From Algihabitans albus (lineage in GTDB: Bacteria; Pseudomonadota; Alphaproteobacteria; Kiloniellales; DSM-21159): a stretch of 64,000 nt of DNA. The position numbers and the translations under genes were made by a program. Location: positions 496,001-560,000 of the forward strand of contig NZ_QXNY01000005.1 in NCBI RefSeq assembly GCF_003572205.1, written 5' to 3'. Position 1 is the stretch's first letter. Each line of letters begins with the position of its first letter. Shown here piece after piece: positions 25,822 to 35,800 of the stretch. The notes beneath the pieces were generated by a model, which made no database searches, was not told where the DNA came from, and saw only the letters and a list, made by a program, of their open reading frames with translations.

Positions 25822-26922
25822 ATGTCGGCGCCTCAGGCGTTTCTGCTCCAGCGGAGGACTGCGTCCTTGTTCGATCCCGATCGGCCGTACAGGTTTCACG
25901 TCGAGTTGACTGACAAGTGCAATGCCGGCTGTCCCATGTGCGGGCGGACGGATGCCATGAACCGCTGTCAGGTCAACTCTCAGAAGGTCCGCAAGATCGA
26001 GTTGAAACTGGCGGATTTCACGACCCAGTTCACGCCCGACTTTTGCCGGCGTGTCGAGGAGGTTCAGTTCGGTGGCGGTCTCGGCGATGCCCTGGCCGCC
26101 AGCGAGTGCCTGGAGATTTGCGACTACCTGACGGCCCAGGGCGTGCGGCTCGTCGTCTCCACCAACGGCAGTCTGCGCGGCCTCGAGTGGTGGCGCCGTT
26201 TCGGCGCGGTTATGGCGCGCAACGGCTCCCACCTGGAACTGCATATCGACGGCCTCAGGGACACTAACGCGCTCTATCGGGTCAACACCGACTTCGACAG
26301 GATTCTGGCCAACGCCAAGACCTATCTGGCGACCGGAGCCGTGGCGGACTGGTACTACATCTTGTTCCGGCACAACGAGCATCAGGTCGAGGAAGCGCGC
26401 GATCTTGCCCGCAACCTGGGCTTTCGGCATTTCGTGCTGATCGATACCATCCGCTTCGGCAAAAGCCAGCGCTTCGACTACGTCTTGCCGGACGGAACGC
26501 CGGCGGTCCTGGAGCCGTCGAAGTTCTCGGCGACCGATTATCAAGGGCGTTTCGGATCGGCGGCGGCCTCCCCGGAGGAGCCGCAGCCTGTGGAGACGCT
26601 GTTGGCCGGCAAGACGGCGCAGGCCGATGCCGGGATCAACGGCATCCGCTGCAAGGCTCAGATGCTGAACCGCCCTTACATCACCGCCGACGGCAACGTG
26701 TCGGCCTGTTGCTGGATCGATCACTCGGAGGAGGAGCGGAGCCTGCAATCGAAAGCGGGTCGGCGCTTCGAGGACTACAACATCCGTGTGCGGCCGCTGG
26801 AGGAAATCCTCCTGGACGAGCCCTTCGCCAGCTTGTTCCAAGCCGGATGGCAGCAGTATGAGGGTGTCATTTGCCGCCGCAAGTGCGGCGAAGGGCGTCG
26901 GAACAAGCGCAGCAGGCTCTAA
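25822..26922 (+). CDS. Radical SAM protein with SPASM-like C-terminal cysteines
   Basis: A 366-residue radical SAM enzyme. The cluster motif C33-x3-C37-x2-C40 lies in TDKCNAGCPMC, followed by a glycine motif FGGGLGDALA and STNGS. The C-terminal part carries C277, C296, C297, C351 and C355 (GNVSACCWIDH; ICRRKCGEG), a SPASM-like arrangement for auxiliary iron-sulphur clusters. Such enzymes often modify peptides or cofactors, but no precursor peptide gene is seen beside it. It is located between folK and rpoZ, on the same strand. I cannot assign a substrate. Confidence 0.9.
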   Translation: MSAPQAFLLQRRTASLFDPDRPYRFHVELTDKCNAGCPMCGRTDAMNRCQVNSQKVRKIELKLADFTTQFTPDFCRRVEEVQFGGGLGDALAASECLEICDYLTAQGVRLVVSTNGSLRGLEWWRRFGAVMARNGSHLELHIDGLRDTNALYRVNTDFDRILANAKTYLATGAVADWYYILFRHNEHQVEEARDLARNLGFRHFVLIDTIRFGKSQRFDYVLPDGTPAVLEPSKFSATDYQGRFGSAAASPEEPQPVETLLAGKTAQADAGINGIRCKAQMLNRPYITADGNVSACCWIDHSEEERSLQSKAGRRFEDYNIRVRPLEEILLDEPFASLFQAGWQQYEGVICRRKCGEGRRNKRSRL

Positions 26923-26983
26923 CGGCTTCTGACCCGAAGGGCCGCCAACCTCTTTTCCGGCGGAGTTCCAACCGTCATCCGGC

Positions 26984-27012
26984 TTGCAGGATGCTGTGTC
27001 GCTGCCTATAAC
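26984..27012 (+). promoter_or_regulatory. Sigma-70-type promoter of rpoZ
   Basis: TTGCAG at 26984-26989 and TATAAC at 27007-27012 are separated by exactly 17 bases. Transcription would begin about 45 bases before the rpoZ ATG, which has GAAGGAGG ahead of it. Good match for a housekeeping promoter. Confidence 0.7.
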
Positions 27013-27063
27013 AGCCGCTTGCACAAACACTGCTATCGCTCTGGCTGAAGGAGGTTCGCCCGC

Positions 27064-27435
27064 ATGGCGCGCGTAACCGTTGAAGACTGTGTCGAAAAGA
27101 TCCCCAACCGGTTTGACCTGGTTGTTCTGGCCGCCCAGCGTGCCCGCGACATTTCCTCTGGGGCCCCGCTGACGCTGGAGCGTGACAACGACAAGAATCC
27201 GGTCGTCTCCCTGCGCGAGATTGCCGAGGTCAAGGTGGATCCGGACCAGCTTCTGGAGGAGCGCATTACGCTGATGCAGCGCTTCCACAAGGAAGATGCG
27301 CCGGAAGACGACGATATGGCCGAGATCGCTCTGGCCGCCAGTCTGGAGGCCGAAGTGAGTGGCGAGGCCGTGGCTCCGAAACCGGCCCCGGCGCGTCAAC
27401 CCGAGATTTCGGACGAGGTTGAACAGGGCGCCTGA
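27064..27435 (+). CDS. rpoZ: RNA polymerase omega subunit
   Basis: Small subunit that aids assembly and stability of RNA polymerase and forms part of a ppGpp site in proteobacteria. The 123-residue sequence has the conserved start [28 protein letters not shown], then [11 protein letters not shown]. The C-terminal half is an acidic alphaproteobacterial extension. A strong ribosome-binding site, an upstream promoter and a downstream intrinsic terminator are all visible. It precedes the ppGpp enzyme gene, a conserved neighbour. Confidence 0.97.
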   Translation: MARVTVEDCVEKIPNRFDLVVLAAQRARDISSGAPLTLERDNDKNPVVSLREIAEVKVDPDQLLEERITLMQRFHKEDAPEDDDMAEIALAASLEAEVSGEAVAPKPAPARQPEISDEVEQGA

Positions 27436-27468
27436 TCCGGCTCTCGCCTCCGTCGTAACCGCTCTAAG

Positions 27469-27519
27469 AGCGCCGCTGTGCCGGCTCGATTTTCGAGCCT
27501 TGGTGCGGCGGCGCTTTTT
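27469..27519 (+). terminator. Intrinsic terminator after rpoZ
   Basis: Outer stem AGCGCCGC (27469-27476) with GCGGCGCT (27508-27515), inner stem GGCTCG with CGAGCC around an ATTTT loop, then a run of five T. This is the clearest intrinsic terminator in the window and separates rpoZ from rel. Confidence 0.85.
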
Positions 27520-27632
27520 CGTTGAGCAGCCCTGCGAGATCGTAGGGAGGCTTTCGCTTGGCGCTTGGAGGCGCCGCCCCTAGTCTTACATCCGAACTTT
27601 GATCCCCCGAAGCGCGCGCCAGAGGACCGAGT

Positions 27633-29789
27633 ATGCTGCGCCAGTTCGAGCTGGTCGAACGGGTTACGTCCTACGACCCCGCTGCCGACGAAGACCGGCT
27701 TAACAAGGCCTATGTCTATGCCATGAAGAGGCATGGCTCGCAGCGCCGCGCCTCGGGCGACCCCTATTTCTCCCATCCGATCGAAGTCGCCGGCATTCTG
27801 ACCGAGCTGAAGCTCGATGCGGACTCCATCGTGACCGCCCTCTTGCACGACGTGGTCGAGGATACCGAGGCGACGCTGGAGGAAGTGGAGAAGCTGTTCG
27901 GCACGGAGATCGCCCGTCTTGTCGACGGCGTCACCAAGCTGACCCGGATCGAACTGCAGTCCGAGCAGTCGAAGCATGCGGAGAACTTTCGCAAGCTGGT
28001 TGTCGCCATGTCGGAGGACATCAGGGTCCTGCTGGTCAAGCTGGCCGATCGCCTTCACAACATGCGCACTCTGCGCTTCATCAAGTCGACGGATAAACGC
28101 AGGCGGATCGCGCGTGAGACAGCCGATATCTACGCGCCCCTGGCGGAGCGGATCGGCCTCAACCGCTTCAAGGACGAGCTGGAAGACCTTGCTTTTGCAG
28201 AGTTAAATCCAGATGCCAGGGAATCGATCCTCAATCGGCTGGAGTTCCTGAAGTCCGACGGCGAGGATCTGAGCCGGCGGATCATCGATCGCCTGACCTT
28301 CGATATGGGGGAAGATGGCGTGGAAGCCCGGATTTCCGGGCGGATCAAGGCGGCCTACTCGATCTGGCGCAAGATGCAGAAGCGCAACGTCGGCTTCGAG
28401 CATCTGGCGGACATCATGGCCTTTCGCGTGATCGTGAAAGATATTCCGGAGTGTTATCAAGCGCTTGGGGCGCTTCATTCGCGTTATCCGGTAATGCCGG
28501 GCCGGATCAAGGATTACATCTCGACCCCCAAGCCGAACGGCTACCGCTCGCTGCACACCGGCCTCTACTTCGGTCCGGCGCAACAGCGTATCGAGGTTCA
28601 GATCCGGACTTCGGAGATGCACGAAGTCGGCGAGTACGGCGTGGCGGCGCACTGGGTCTACAAGGCCGACCCGGAGGACCGCCAGGTCGAGGGCCGGCAG
28701 TATCGTTGGCTGCGTGAGCTGCTCGACATCCTGGAGCATGCGCAGAACCCCGAAGAGTTCCTGGAACACACCAAGCTGGAGATGTTTCAGGACCAGGTCT
28801 TCTGCTTCACGCCGAAGGGGGACCTGATCGCGCTGCCGCGCGGCGCCACCCCGATCGATTTCGCCTATGCCGTCCATACCGAGGTCGGCAACCGTACCGT
28901 CGGTGCGCGGGTCAACGGCCGCCTGCTGCCCTTGCGCCACGAACTCGGCAACGGCGATCAGGTGGAGATCGTCACCTCGAAGGCTCAGACTCCCTCGCCG
29001 GACTGGGAGAACATAGCGGTCAGCGGCAAGGCCAAGGCCTGCATCCGGCGGTTTATCCGCAATGAGCAGCGCAGCCAGTACCTGCAGCTCGGCCGCCAGA
29101 TGCTCGAGCGGGTCTTCAAGGCCGAAGGCTACGACTACACGGAGAAGGCCGTGGCCGGCGTTCTCAAGAAGTTGAAGCAAGACACCGTGGAGGAAGTCTG
29201 CATCGCCGTCGGCCAGGGCCATCTGACCGCCCGGGACGTGATGGTCGCCGTCTTCCCCGGAGTACGCGAGCAAGCCAAGGGCGACAAGGACAAGGTCGTC
29301 CCCATCGCACGCGCGCGGCGAAACAAGACGGGCGACCATTTCGCCATTCCGATCAAGGGTTTGATTCCGGGCATGGCGGTCCACTTCGCGCATTGCTGTC
29401 ACCCGCTGCCCGGCGACCGCATCGTCGGCATCGTCACCACCGGCAAGGGCGTGACAGTGCATACGATAGACTGCGACACCCTGCAGCAGTTCCAGGATAC
29501 GCCGGAACGCTGGGTCGATCTGGGCTGGGCCAGCGACCCGGGCGAGGAACCCTTTACCGGCCGGCTCTTCCTGACGGTCAACAACGAGCCCGGCGTTCTC
29601 GGCGGTCTTTCCACGGTCATCGGCCGCAACGAGGGCAATATCTCCAATTTGAAGTTCACCCGGCGGGCGCTCGACTTCTACGAGCTGCTGATCGACGTCG
29701 AGGTGAGCGACGTGAAGCATCTGACCAACATCATGGCGGCCCTACGGGCGATGCCCAACATCACCTCCGTGGAGCGCGCGCGCGGATGA
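27633..29789 (+). CDS. rsh: Bifunctional (p)ppGpp synthetase/hydrolase Rel/SpoT
   Basis: Stringent-response enzyme of 718 residues that makes and degrades (p)ppGpp. The HD hydrolase domain is intact (H48 in [11 protein letters not shown]72-D73 in [12 protein letters not shown]). The synthetase domain shows [23 protein letters not shown] domain ([24 protein letters not shown]) and a C-terminal ACT domain ([20 protein letters not shown]) follow. As the usual single RSH of alphaproteobacteria it should carry both activities. It is separated from rpoZ by a terminator and read towards pdxJ. Confidence 0.97.
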   Translation: MLRQFELVERVTSYDPAADEDRLNKAYVYAMKRHGSQRRASGDPYFSHPIEVAGILTELKLDADSIVTALLHDVVEDTEATLEEVEKLFGTEIARLVDGVTKLTRIELQSEQSKHAENFRKLVVAMSEDIRVLLVKLADRLHNMRTLRFIKSTDKRRRIARETADIYAPLAERIGLNRFKDELEDLAFAELNPDARESILNRLEFLKSDGEDLSRRIIDRLTFDMGEDGVEARISGRIKAAYSIWRKMQKRNVGFEHLADIMAFRVIVKDIPECYQALGALHSRYPVMPGRIKDYISTPKPNGYRSLHTGLYFGPAQQRIEVQIRTSEMHEVGEYGVAAHWVYKADPEDRQVEGRQYRWLRELLDILEHAQNPEEFLEHTKLEMFQDQVFCFTPKGDLIALPRGATPIDFAYAVHTEVGNRTVGARVNGRLLPLRHELGNGDQVEIVTSKAQTPSPDWENIAVSGKAKACIRRFIRNEQRSQYLQLGRQMLERVFKAEGYDYTEKAVAGVLKKLKQDTVEEVCIAVGQGHLTARDVMVAVFPGVREQAKGDKDKVVPIARARRNKTGDHFAIPIKGLIPGMAVHFAHCCHPLPGDRIVGIVTTGKGVTVHTIDCDTLQQFQDTPERWVDLGWASDPGEEPFTGRLFLTVNNEPGVLGGLSTVIGRNEGNISNLKFTRRALDFYELLIDVEVSDVKHLTNIMAALRAMPNITSVERARG

Positions 29790-29898
29790 CGCCGGTCGCG
29801 GGAGTCCTACACGGCAGCCGTGCCTCGGCTGGGATTTGCGCCCGTCCTGTCGCTCGCCTACTTTTACTGGTCTCGTTGGAAGAAAGGGGAGCCGGTCG

Positions 29899-30669
29899 AT
29901 GAACCAGCGCCTGCGTCTTGGAGTCAACATCGACCATGTCGCCACCATCCGCAACGCGCGAGGCGGGCGTCATCCCGATCCGGTGCGGTCCGCGCGCATG
30001 GCCGCTGCCGCCGGAGCCGACGGTATCACCGCGCATCTGCGCGAGGACCGCCGGCACATGACCGATGCCGACATCGCGGCGCTCTCGGCCGAGATCGAGC
30101 TGCCCCTCAACCTGGAGATGGCGGCTACCGACGAGATGCTGGAGATCGCCCTGCGCCACCGGCCGCATGCCGCCTGCATCGTGCCGGAGAAGCGCAACGA
30201 GGTAACCACGGAAGGTGGCCTGGACGCCGCCGGCCAGATGAACTCTCTGCGCCGCTATGTCGACGAACTCAGCACGGCCAGCATCCGGGTGTCCCTTTTC
30301 ATCGATGCGGACGAGCGCCAGTTGGAAGCGGCCAAACGGCTGGGTGCACCGGTGATCGAGCTTCACACCGGCGCTTACTGCGAGGCCTTCCTGGAGGGTT
30401 CGGACGGTGCCAGGACCGAAGCCGAGCTTGAGCGGCTTCTCCAGGGCGCGCGCCTGGCGCAAGACTTGGGGCTGGAGTGCCACGCCGGGCATGGCCTGAC
30501 TTTCGACAATGTTCCCCCGATCGCGGCGATCTCCAATCTGGTCGAGCTCAACATCGGCCATTTCCTGGTCGGCGAGGCGATTTTCAGCGGTCTCGACTCC
30601 GCCATCAAGCGGATGCGCGCGGTGATGGATAAGGCAAGGGCCGAGGCGCTTGGCGCCCGTTCGGCCTGA
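29899..30669 (+). CDS. pdxJ: Pyridoxine 5'-phosphate synthase PdxJ
   Basis: TIM-barrel enzyme that condenses 1-deoxyxylulose 5-phosphate with 3-amino-2-oxopropyl phosphate to give pyridoxine phosphate. The start at 29899 is preceded by GGGGAG and gives 256 residues with the family N-terminus [18 protein letters not shown]. Further motifs are [50 protein letters not shown] and [12 protein letters not shown]. It is followed 12 bases later by acpS, a common pairing. Confidence 0.97.
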   Translation: MNQRLRLGVNIDHVATIRNARGGRHPDPVRSARMAAAAGADGITAHLREDRRHMTDADIAALSAEIELPLNLEMAATDEMLEIALRHRPHAACIVPEKRNEVTTEGGLDAAGQMNSLRRYVDELSTASIRVSLFIDADERQLEAAKRLGAPVIELHTGAYCEAFLEGSDGARTEAELERLLQGARLAQDLGLECHAGHGLTFDNVPPIAAISNLVELNIGHFLVGEAIFSGLDSAIKRMRAVMDKARAEALGARSA

Positions 30670-30681
30670 TCGCTGGCCGCG

Positions 30682-31092
30682 ATGATCATCGGCATCGGCA
30701 GCGATCTGATCGACATTCGACGGGTCGAAAAGACGCTGGAGCGCTTCGGAAGCCGTTTCACTCAGCGGGTTTTCACAGACTCCGAGATCGCCAAGGCGGA
30801 ACGGCGGCGGCTCGCGGCCGCGACCTATGCCAAGCGCTTTGCGGCCAAGGAGGCCTGCGCCAAGGCCTTGGGAACCGGCGTGCCGCGCCGCGGCGTGCAC
30901 TGGAAGCACATGGGGGTGGTCAACCTTCCCAGCGGCAAGCCGACCATGGCCTTGACGGGAGGCGCGGCTGTGCGCCTCGCCGAGTTGCTGCCGCCCGGCA
31001 CCCAGGCCCAGATCGACGTCACCATCACGGACGACTACCCGCTGGCTCAGGCGATGGTGATCATCTCAGCGGTTCCGTCCGACGACGACTAG
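30682..31092 (+). CDS. acpS: Holo-[acyl-carrier-protein] synthase AcpS
   Basis: Transfers 4'-phosphopantetheine from CoA to apo-ACP, activating fatty acid synthesis. The 136-residue protein has the metal-binding D8 in [13 protein letters not shown] and E57 in [16 protein letters not shown]. Length and motifs are standard. It is 12 bases after pdxJ and 83 bases before lepB, in the conserved alphaproteobacterial order. Confidence 0.96.
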   Translation: MIIGIGSDLIDIRRVEKTLERFGSRFTQRVFTDSEIAKAERRRLAAATYAKRFAAKEACAKALGTGVPRRGVHWKHMGVVNLPSGKPTMALTGGAAVRLAELLPPGTQAQIDVTITDDYPLAQAMVIISAVPSDDD

Positions 31093-31175
31093 CGCTATAT
31101 GCTGCCCGGCCGTTCGGGCAATCCTCATCGAACACCGTCCCTCATCTAACCCCAGGCAGCGAGTAGCGAATTTCT

Positions 31176-31916
31176 ATGGCCAAGGCGAACAAGAGCGCCG
31201 GCGAAGGATTTTGGGATACGGTTCGCACGATCATCTATGCCGTGCTGATCGCGCTGACTCTGCGCACCTTCGCCTACGAGCCCTTCAACATTCCCTCCGG
31301 CTCGATGCTGCCGACCCTGCTGATCGGCGATTACCTCTTCGTTTCGAAGTTTTCCTACGGCTATAGCCGTCATTCGCTGCCCTGGGGGATCATCCCCTTC
31401 GAAGGGCGGGTGCTCGGCAGTGAGGTTGAGCGCGGCGACGTCGCGGTCTTCAAGCTGCCGACCGATAATCGTACGGACTACATCAAGCGGATCGTCGGTC
31501 TGCCCGGCGACCGCATCCAGGTCGTCGGCGGCATCCTGACCATCAACGGAACGCCGGTGAAGCGCGAGCGCGTGGCGGAAAGCGTCGTGCCGGGGACCGC
31601 CGGAACCATCACCGAGTACATCGAGACGCTGCCCAACGGACGCCGTCATCTGATCTGGGAGCGGTCCGACGATATGCCGTTCGATAATACGCCGGTCTAT
31701 CAGGTGCCGCAGGGGCACTACTTCGCGATGGGGGATAACCGGGATTCGAGCCAGGACAGCCGCGCTCAGCGGCTGGTCGGGTTCGTTCCGCGCGAAAATC
31801 TGGTCGGCCGCGCCGAGTTCCTGTTCTTTTCCTACGATGGCTCGGCACGTCTCTGGGAAGTCTGGAAGTGGCCCTTCGCAATTCGCTGGAGCCGTCTGTT
31901 CGATGGCATCCGATAA
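31176..31916 (+). CDS. lepB: Signal peptidase I LepB
   Basis: Membrane serine protease that removes signal peptides from secreted proteins. Residues about 14-32 form the membrane anchor. The nucleophile S43 lies in NIPSGSMLPTLLIGDYL and the general base K104 in DYIKRIVGLPGDRIQ. The C-terminal box GHYFAMGDNRDSSQDSR is present. Length 246 is typical. Its 3' end overlaps the rnc start by 14 bases. Confidence 0.97.
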   Translation: MAKANKSAGEGFWDTVRTIIYAVLIALTLRTFAYEPFNIPSGSMLPTLLIGDYLFVSKFSYGYSRHSLPWGIIPFEGRVLGSEVERGDVAVFKLPTDNRTDYIKRIVGLPGDRIQVVGGILTINGTPVKRERVAESVVPGTAGTITEYIETLPNGRRHLIWERSDDMPFDNTPVYQVPQGHYFAMGDNRDSSQDSRAQRLVGFVPRENLVGRAEFLFFSYDGSARLWEVWKWPFAIRWSRLFDGIR

Positions 31917-32622
31917 TGCGGCGGCGCCCGGACAGAGGGCGGACCTTGCGGCTCTCGCCCGGCGTCTCGGCTACGACTTCGCCAATCCCGCCTTGCTCGC
32001 GCAGGCGCTGACCCACGCCAGCCGGGCCGGCGGCGCCGAACGGTCCTACGAACGCATGGAGTTCCTCGGCGATCGGGTGCTGGGCTGTCTGGTCGCGGAG
32101 TTGCTCTATCGGACCTTTCCGACGGAAAACGAAGGAGCGCTCGGCAAGCGTTTCGCCGCTCTGGTGCGGCGGGAGACCTTGGCCGAAGTCGCGGGACCGG
32201 AAGGTCTGGATCTTGGACCGCATCTGGCCTTGTCGCGCGGCGAGCAGGAATCGGGCGGCCGCGACAACCCTGCGACCCTCGCCGATGCCTGTGAAGCGGT
32301 GATTGCCGCGCTTTATCTCGACGGTGGACTGGAGACGGCGAGACGGCTGATCGAGCCGATCTGGACGCCGCTTCTGAAGGCGGACCCGACGCCGCCTCAG
32401 GATGCCAAGACCCGACTGCAGGAATGGGCGCAGGCGCGCGGCCTGGCATTGCCCTGCTATGAGGAAATCGCACGCAGCGGTCCGGACCACGCACCGCACT
32501 TCACACTCCGGGTCAGTTTGTCCGACGGGCGCAAGGCCGAGGCCGAGGGTCGCTCCAAACGGAACGCCGAGCAGGCCGCCGCCGAGGCGATGCTGGCGGA
32601 GCTGGCGGAGCGCGACACGTGA
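31903..32622 (+). CDS. rnc: Ribonuclease III
   Basis: Double-strand-specific endoribonuclease for rRNA processing and mRNA decay, 239 residues. The start at 31903 is favoured because it gives the normal N-terminus; an earlier start would add 22 residues inside lepB. The catalytic signature is ERMEFLGDRVLG, a second acidic pair lies in LADACEAVIAALYLDGG, and the dsRNA-binding domain is TRLQEWAQARGLALPCYE to SKRNAEQAAAEAML. It overlaps lepB by 14 bases and era by 4. Confidence 0.96.
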   Translation: MASDNAAAPGQRADLAALARRLGYDFANPALLAQALTHASRAGGAERSYERMEFLGDRVLGCLVAELLYRTFPTENEGALGKRFAALVRRETLAEVAGPEGLDLGPHLALSRGEQESGGRDNPATLADACEAVIAALYLDGGLETARRLIEPIWTPLLKADPTPPQDAKTRLQEWAQARGLALPCYEEIARSGPDHAPHFTLRVSLSDGRKAEAEGRSKRNAEQAAAEAMLAELAERDT

Positions 32623-33524
32623 GCGACGCTGCGACGCGCTGCGCCGTCGTGGCTCTGGTCGGCGCGCCCAACGCCGGCAAGTCCACCCTGCTGAACCAGG
32701 CGGTCGGCAGCAAGATTTCGATCGTGACTCACAAGGTGCAGACTACCCGCACGCGGGTGCGGGGCATCGCACTGCGGGAGTCGGTGCAGCTTATCTTCGT
32801 GGACACGCCGGGGATCTTCGCCGCCAGGGATCGCCTGCAGCGCGCCATGGTCGCAGCGGCCTGGAATGCGATCCAGGATGCCGACTTGGTGGTCTACCTG
32901 TTCGATGCGCAGCGGCAGTCGCCCGATGCGGCGACGCAGGAAATCCTGCAGGGCCTGGGCAAGCGGGCGCGCCGTCGCGTTCTCGCGCTGAACAAGGTCG
33001 ATGCGGTCCCGCGCGAGAGCCTGCTGACCTTGTCCGCGACCTTGAACGACCTCGCGAGCTTCGAGCGGACCTTCATGATCTCCGCCTTGAGCGGCGATGG
33101 CGTGGGGGATCTGCTCGACTGGCTGGCCGTGGAGGCGCCCGAGGGACCCTGGCTTTATCCCGAGGACCAGGTCTCCGATCTCCCGCTCCGTCTGCTGGCC
33201 GCGGAGGTGACCCGGGAGAAGCTCTTCCTCAACCTGCATCAAGAGCTGCCCTACGCACTGACGGTGGAGACCGAGGCCTGGGAGGAATTCAAGGACGGTT
33301 CGGTTAAGATCGACCAGACCATCTACTTGCAGCGTGAAACCCAGAAGCGCATCGCCATCGGAGCTGGCGGCCGAACCATCCGGAAGATCCGCGAACAGGC
33401 CCAGGCGGAACTGCAGGCGCTGATCGAGCGGCCGGTGCATCTCTATCTTTTCGTCAAGGTTCGCGAGCGCTGGATCGACGATCCCGAGCGCTACCGGGAC
33501 TGGGGCCTCGACTGGCAGGCCTGA
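32619..33524 (+). CDS. era: GTPase Era
   Basis: Ribosome-associated GTPase needed for 16S rRNA maturation, 301 residues. The P-loop is GAPNAGKST (from residue 15), switch II DTPGIF, base-recognition NKVD, and the C-terminal KH domain contains IYLQRETQKRIAIGAGGRTI. It starts with GTG that overlaps the rnc stop (GTGA), so the two are translationally coupled, a conserved arrangement. Confidence 0.97.
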   Translation: MSDAATRCAVVALVGAPNAGKSTLLNQAVGSKISIVTHKVQTTRTRVRGIALRESVQLIFVDTPGIFAARDRLQRAMVAAAWNAIQDADLVVYLFDAQRQSPDAATQEILQGLGKRARRRVLALNKVDAVPRESLLTLSATLNDLASFERTFMISALSGDGVGDLLDWLAVEAPEGPWLYPEDQVSDLPLRLLAAEVTREKLFLNLHQELPYALTVETEAWEEFKDGSVKIDQTIYLQRETQKRIAIGAGGRTIRKIREQAQAELQALIERPVHLYLFVKVRERWIDDPERYRDWGLDWQA

Positions 33525-33563
33525 AGCCTCGCTGACTCGGGTGCGAAAGCCTATCCTCTCACC

Positions 33564-34289
33564 ATGCTCGAATGGACCGACGAGGCAATTGTTCTGACGG
33601 CGCGCCCGCATGGGGAAAGCGGTGCCATCGTCTCGCTGCTGACCGAGCTGCACGGTCGGCATTCCGGCTTCGTGCGGGGCGGGCAAGGGCGGCAGCTCCG
33701 CCCGGTCCTGCAGCCGGGCAATGCTGTCAGCGCGACCTGGTCGGCCCGGCTGTCCGAGCACATGGGCAATCTCAGCCTGGAATCGACCGCGGCCCATGCC
33801 GCCCGCTATCTCGACGACCGGGCGCGCCTGGCCGCCTTGGCCTCCTCCGCCGCCGTCTGCGACCGCGCACTCCCCGACCGCGAGCCGCATCCGGCCAGCT
33901 ATCACGGTCTCTTGGCCCTGATCGAGGCGCTGGCCGGCGCGCACTGGGCCGAAGCCTATGTGCAGTGGGAGGTGATGCTGCTGAAGGACCTCGGCTACGG
34001 TCTGGACCTGGAGACTTGCGCCGCCGGCGGCTCTAACGACCAATTGGCCTACGTGTCGCCGCGGACCGGACGGGCGGTCTCGCGGTCCGCAGGGGAGCCC
34101 TATGCCGATCGTTTGCTGCCGCTTCCCCGCTTCCTGATCGGCCGTGGCCGGAGCGCGCCCGACGACATTGCCATGGGACTGCGGTTGACGGCTCATTTTC
34201 TGGCTCTGCATGTGTTTTATCCACAGAACAGCGATCTGCCGGCGGCCCGTAAACGTTTAACCGACGCGCTTGCTCCTCGTAGCGCTTGA
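33564..34289 (+). CDS. recO: DNA repair protein RecO
   Basis: Mediator of RecF-pathway recombination that loads RecA on SSB-coated DNA. The 241-residue protein has the N-terminal OB-fold signature EWTDEAIVLTARPHGESGAIVSLLTE and the helical core YVQWEVMLLKDLGYGLDLETCA. It lacks the zinc-type cysteine set, as do many alphaproteobacterial RecO proteins. It is 39 bases after era, in the usual order. Confidence 0.93.
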   Translation: MLEWTDEAIVLTARPHGESGAIVSLLTELHGRHSGFVRGGQGRQLRPVLQPGNAVSATWSARLSEHMGNLSLESTAAHAARYLDDRARLAALASSAAVCDRALPDREPHPASYHGLLALIEALAGAHWAEAYVQWEVMLLKDLGYGLDLETCAAGGSNDQLAYVSPRTGRAVSRSAGEPYADRLLPLPRFLIGRGRSAPDDIAMGLRLTAHFLALHVFYPQNSDLPAARKRLTDALAPRSA

Positions 34290-34346
34290 CCGTCGGGCGA
34301 AGCCGGTGAAAATCGCCGGTCCCTGTCATCGAATTGAAATACATCT

Positions 34347-35618
34347 ATGCTTACAAACGCCCCGGATCTGCCGGCTGGTCCGCCGGGCCATGTCGCCGTC
34401 GTCGGAACCGGCATCATCGGCGTCTGCTGTGCCCGTGCCTTGCAGCGTGACGGCCACCGGGTGACCTTGATCGACAGAAACCCGCTCGGCGAAGGCGCGT
34501 CTTTCGGGAACTCTTCGGTCTTGGCCACGGAATCCGTCGTGCCCGTGGCGACGCCGGGCATCTGGCGCCAGGTGCCGAAGATGCTCTTGGATCCTTTGGG
34601 TCCGCTGTCCTTGCGCTGGCAGTATCTGCCGCAGCTGACACCCTGGTTGCTCCGCTTTCTGGCGGCGAGCCGGCCGGAGGCCGTCGAGCGGATCTCCCTG
34701 GCCCTGCAGGCCCTGCTCGATGACGCTATTCCTTCCTACCGGCAACTCCTGAAGGATGCCGGCGCCGAGGAGCTTCTGGTGCGGCGCGGATGGATCGCCG
34801 CCTACACGACCGAGGCCGGGCTGCAAAGTTATCGCCGCCTGGCGGAGCTGCAGCACCGCCGCGGCGTGGAAGTCGCGGAACTCTCGGTCGCCGAGATGCG
34901 CCAGATGGAACCGGCATTGACCCCCGAACTGGCCGGCGGCTTCTACTATCCGCAGGTTGCGCATGCCCTAGACCCCCAGCGTGTCTTGCTTGCTTTGGCC
35001 GAACTGGTCCAGCGTCACGGCGGTCGGATTCTGCGCCGCGACGTCGTCGGCTTCCGGGTCGCGGAGGGCCGGGTGGAAGCTGTCGAGACGACGGACGACT
35101 CGCTCGACTGCGACGCCGTCGTGGTGGCCGCCGGTGCCTGGTCCAAGGAACTCGCCAAGCGGTTGGGCGTCAAGGTGCCGCTGGATACCGAGCGCGGCTA
35201 TCACTTGACGATCCCGACCCCCGGTATCGCGCTCAGCCGGCCTGTCTACTCCACCGAGTTCGGAATGGCCTGTACCCCCTTGGCTTCGGGTCTGCGTCTC
35301 GGCGGTACCGTCGAGCTGGGCGGCCCGGTGGCGGCGCCGAACTGGAAACGGGCCCAGGTTCTGGCGAAGCGCGGCCTGCAGCTCTTTCCGGATCTCGATA
35401 CGCGAGAGGCCAGCCGCTGGATGGGGTTCCGACCGTCGCTGCCGGACTCGCTGCCCGTGCTGGGGCCGGCGCCGCGCGCCTCGAATGCCGTTCTCGCCTT
35501 CGGGCATGGTCATCTGGGCTTGACACTCGGTGCCCGGACGGGCCGCCTCGTCGCGGATCTGGTCGCCGGCCGGCCGGCGGCCATCGACCTTGCGCCTTTC
35601 GCCGCCACCCGGTTTTAG
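34347..35618 (+). CDS. FAD-dependent D-amino acid dehydrogenase-like oxidoreductase
   Basis: A 423-residue flavoprotein of the DadA family. The dinucleotide-binding motif is VVGTGIIGVCCARAL (G20-x-G22-x-x-G25), followed by the DadA-typical GEGASFGNSSVLATESVVPVA. The C-terminal half has ERGYHLTIPTP and WMGFRPSLPDSLPVLGPAP, then GHGHLGLTLGARTGRLVADL. Members oxidise D-amino acids or related secondary amines and pass electrons to the respiratory chain. No racemase or regulator gene is adjacent, so substrate is open. Confidence 0.87.
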   Translation: MLTNAPDLPAGPPGHVAVVGTGIIGVCCARALQRDGHRVTLIDRNPLGEGASFGNSSVLATESVVPVATPGIWRQVPKMLLDPLGPLSLRWQYLPQLTPWLLRFLAASRPEAVERISLALQALLDDAIPSYRQLLKDAGAEELLVRRGWIAAYTTEAGLQSYRRLAELQHRRGVEVAELSVAEMRQMEPALTPELAGGFYYPQVAHALDPQRVLLALAELVQRHGGRILRRDVVGFRVAEGRVEAVETTDDSLDCDAVVVAAGAWSKELAKRLGVKVPLDTERGYHLTIPTPGIALSRPVYSTEFGMACTPLASGLRLGGTVELGGPVAAPNWKRAQVLAKRGLQLFPDLDTREASRWMGFRPSLPDSLPVLGPAPRASNAVLAFGHGHLGLTLGARTGRLVADLVAGRPAAIDLAPFAATRF

Positions 35619-35650
35619 AGTGCGGAGCCGTCGCCGTTCCGCCGCTCCGG

Positions 35651-35680
35651 TTGACAGTCTGCCGCCTCGCGCGGTCTAAC
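35651..35680 (+). promoter_or_regulatory. Candidate promoter of pccA
   Basis: A perfect TTGACA at 35651-35656 is followed after 18 bases by TCTAAC at 35675-35680. Transcription from here would give a leader of roughly 110 bases that contains an inverted repeat. Confidence 0.6.
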
Positions 35681-35696
35681 CGGGGCTGCAGGTCTT

Positions 35697-35755
35697 GAGC
35701 GCGAGCGTCGTAAGATGAAGAAGGTTTGCTTCCGTCTAAGACGTGAATCGCGCTC
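35697..35755 (+). promoter_or_regulatory. Inverted repeat in the pccA leader
   Basis: GAGCGCGA (35697-35704) and TCGCGCTC (35748-35755) are perfect 8-bp arms, with an inner CGTC/GACG pair. The intervening loop is about 43 nt. It may shape the 5' leader or act as a regulator site. No known riboswitch pattern is recognised. Confidence 0.4.
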
Positions 35756-35800
35756 GAGTGTTGTAAGAGAGCAGTCCTGCTCCAGCGGGGGGTCGCGCCG

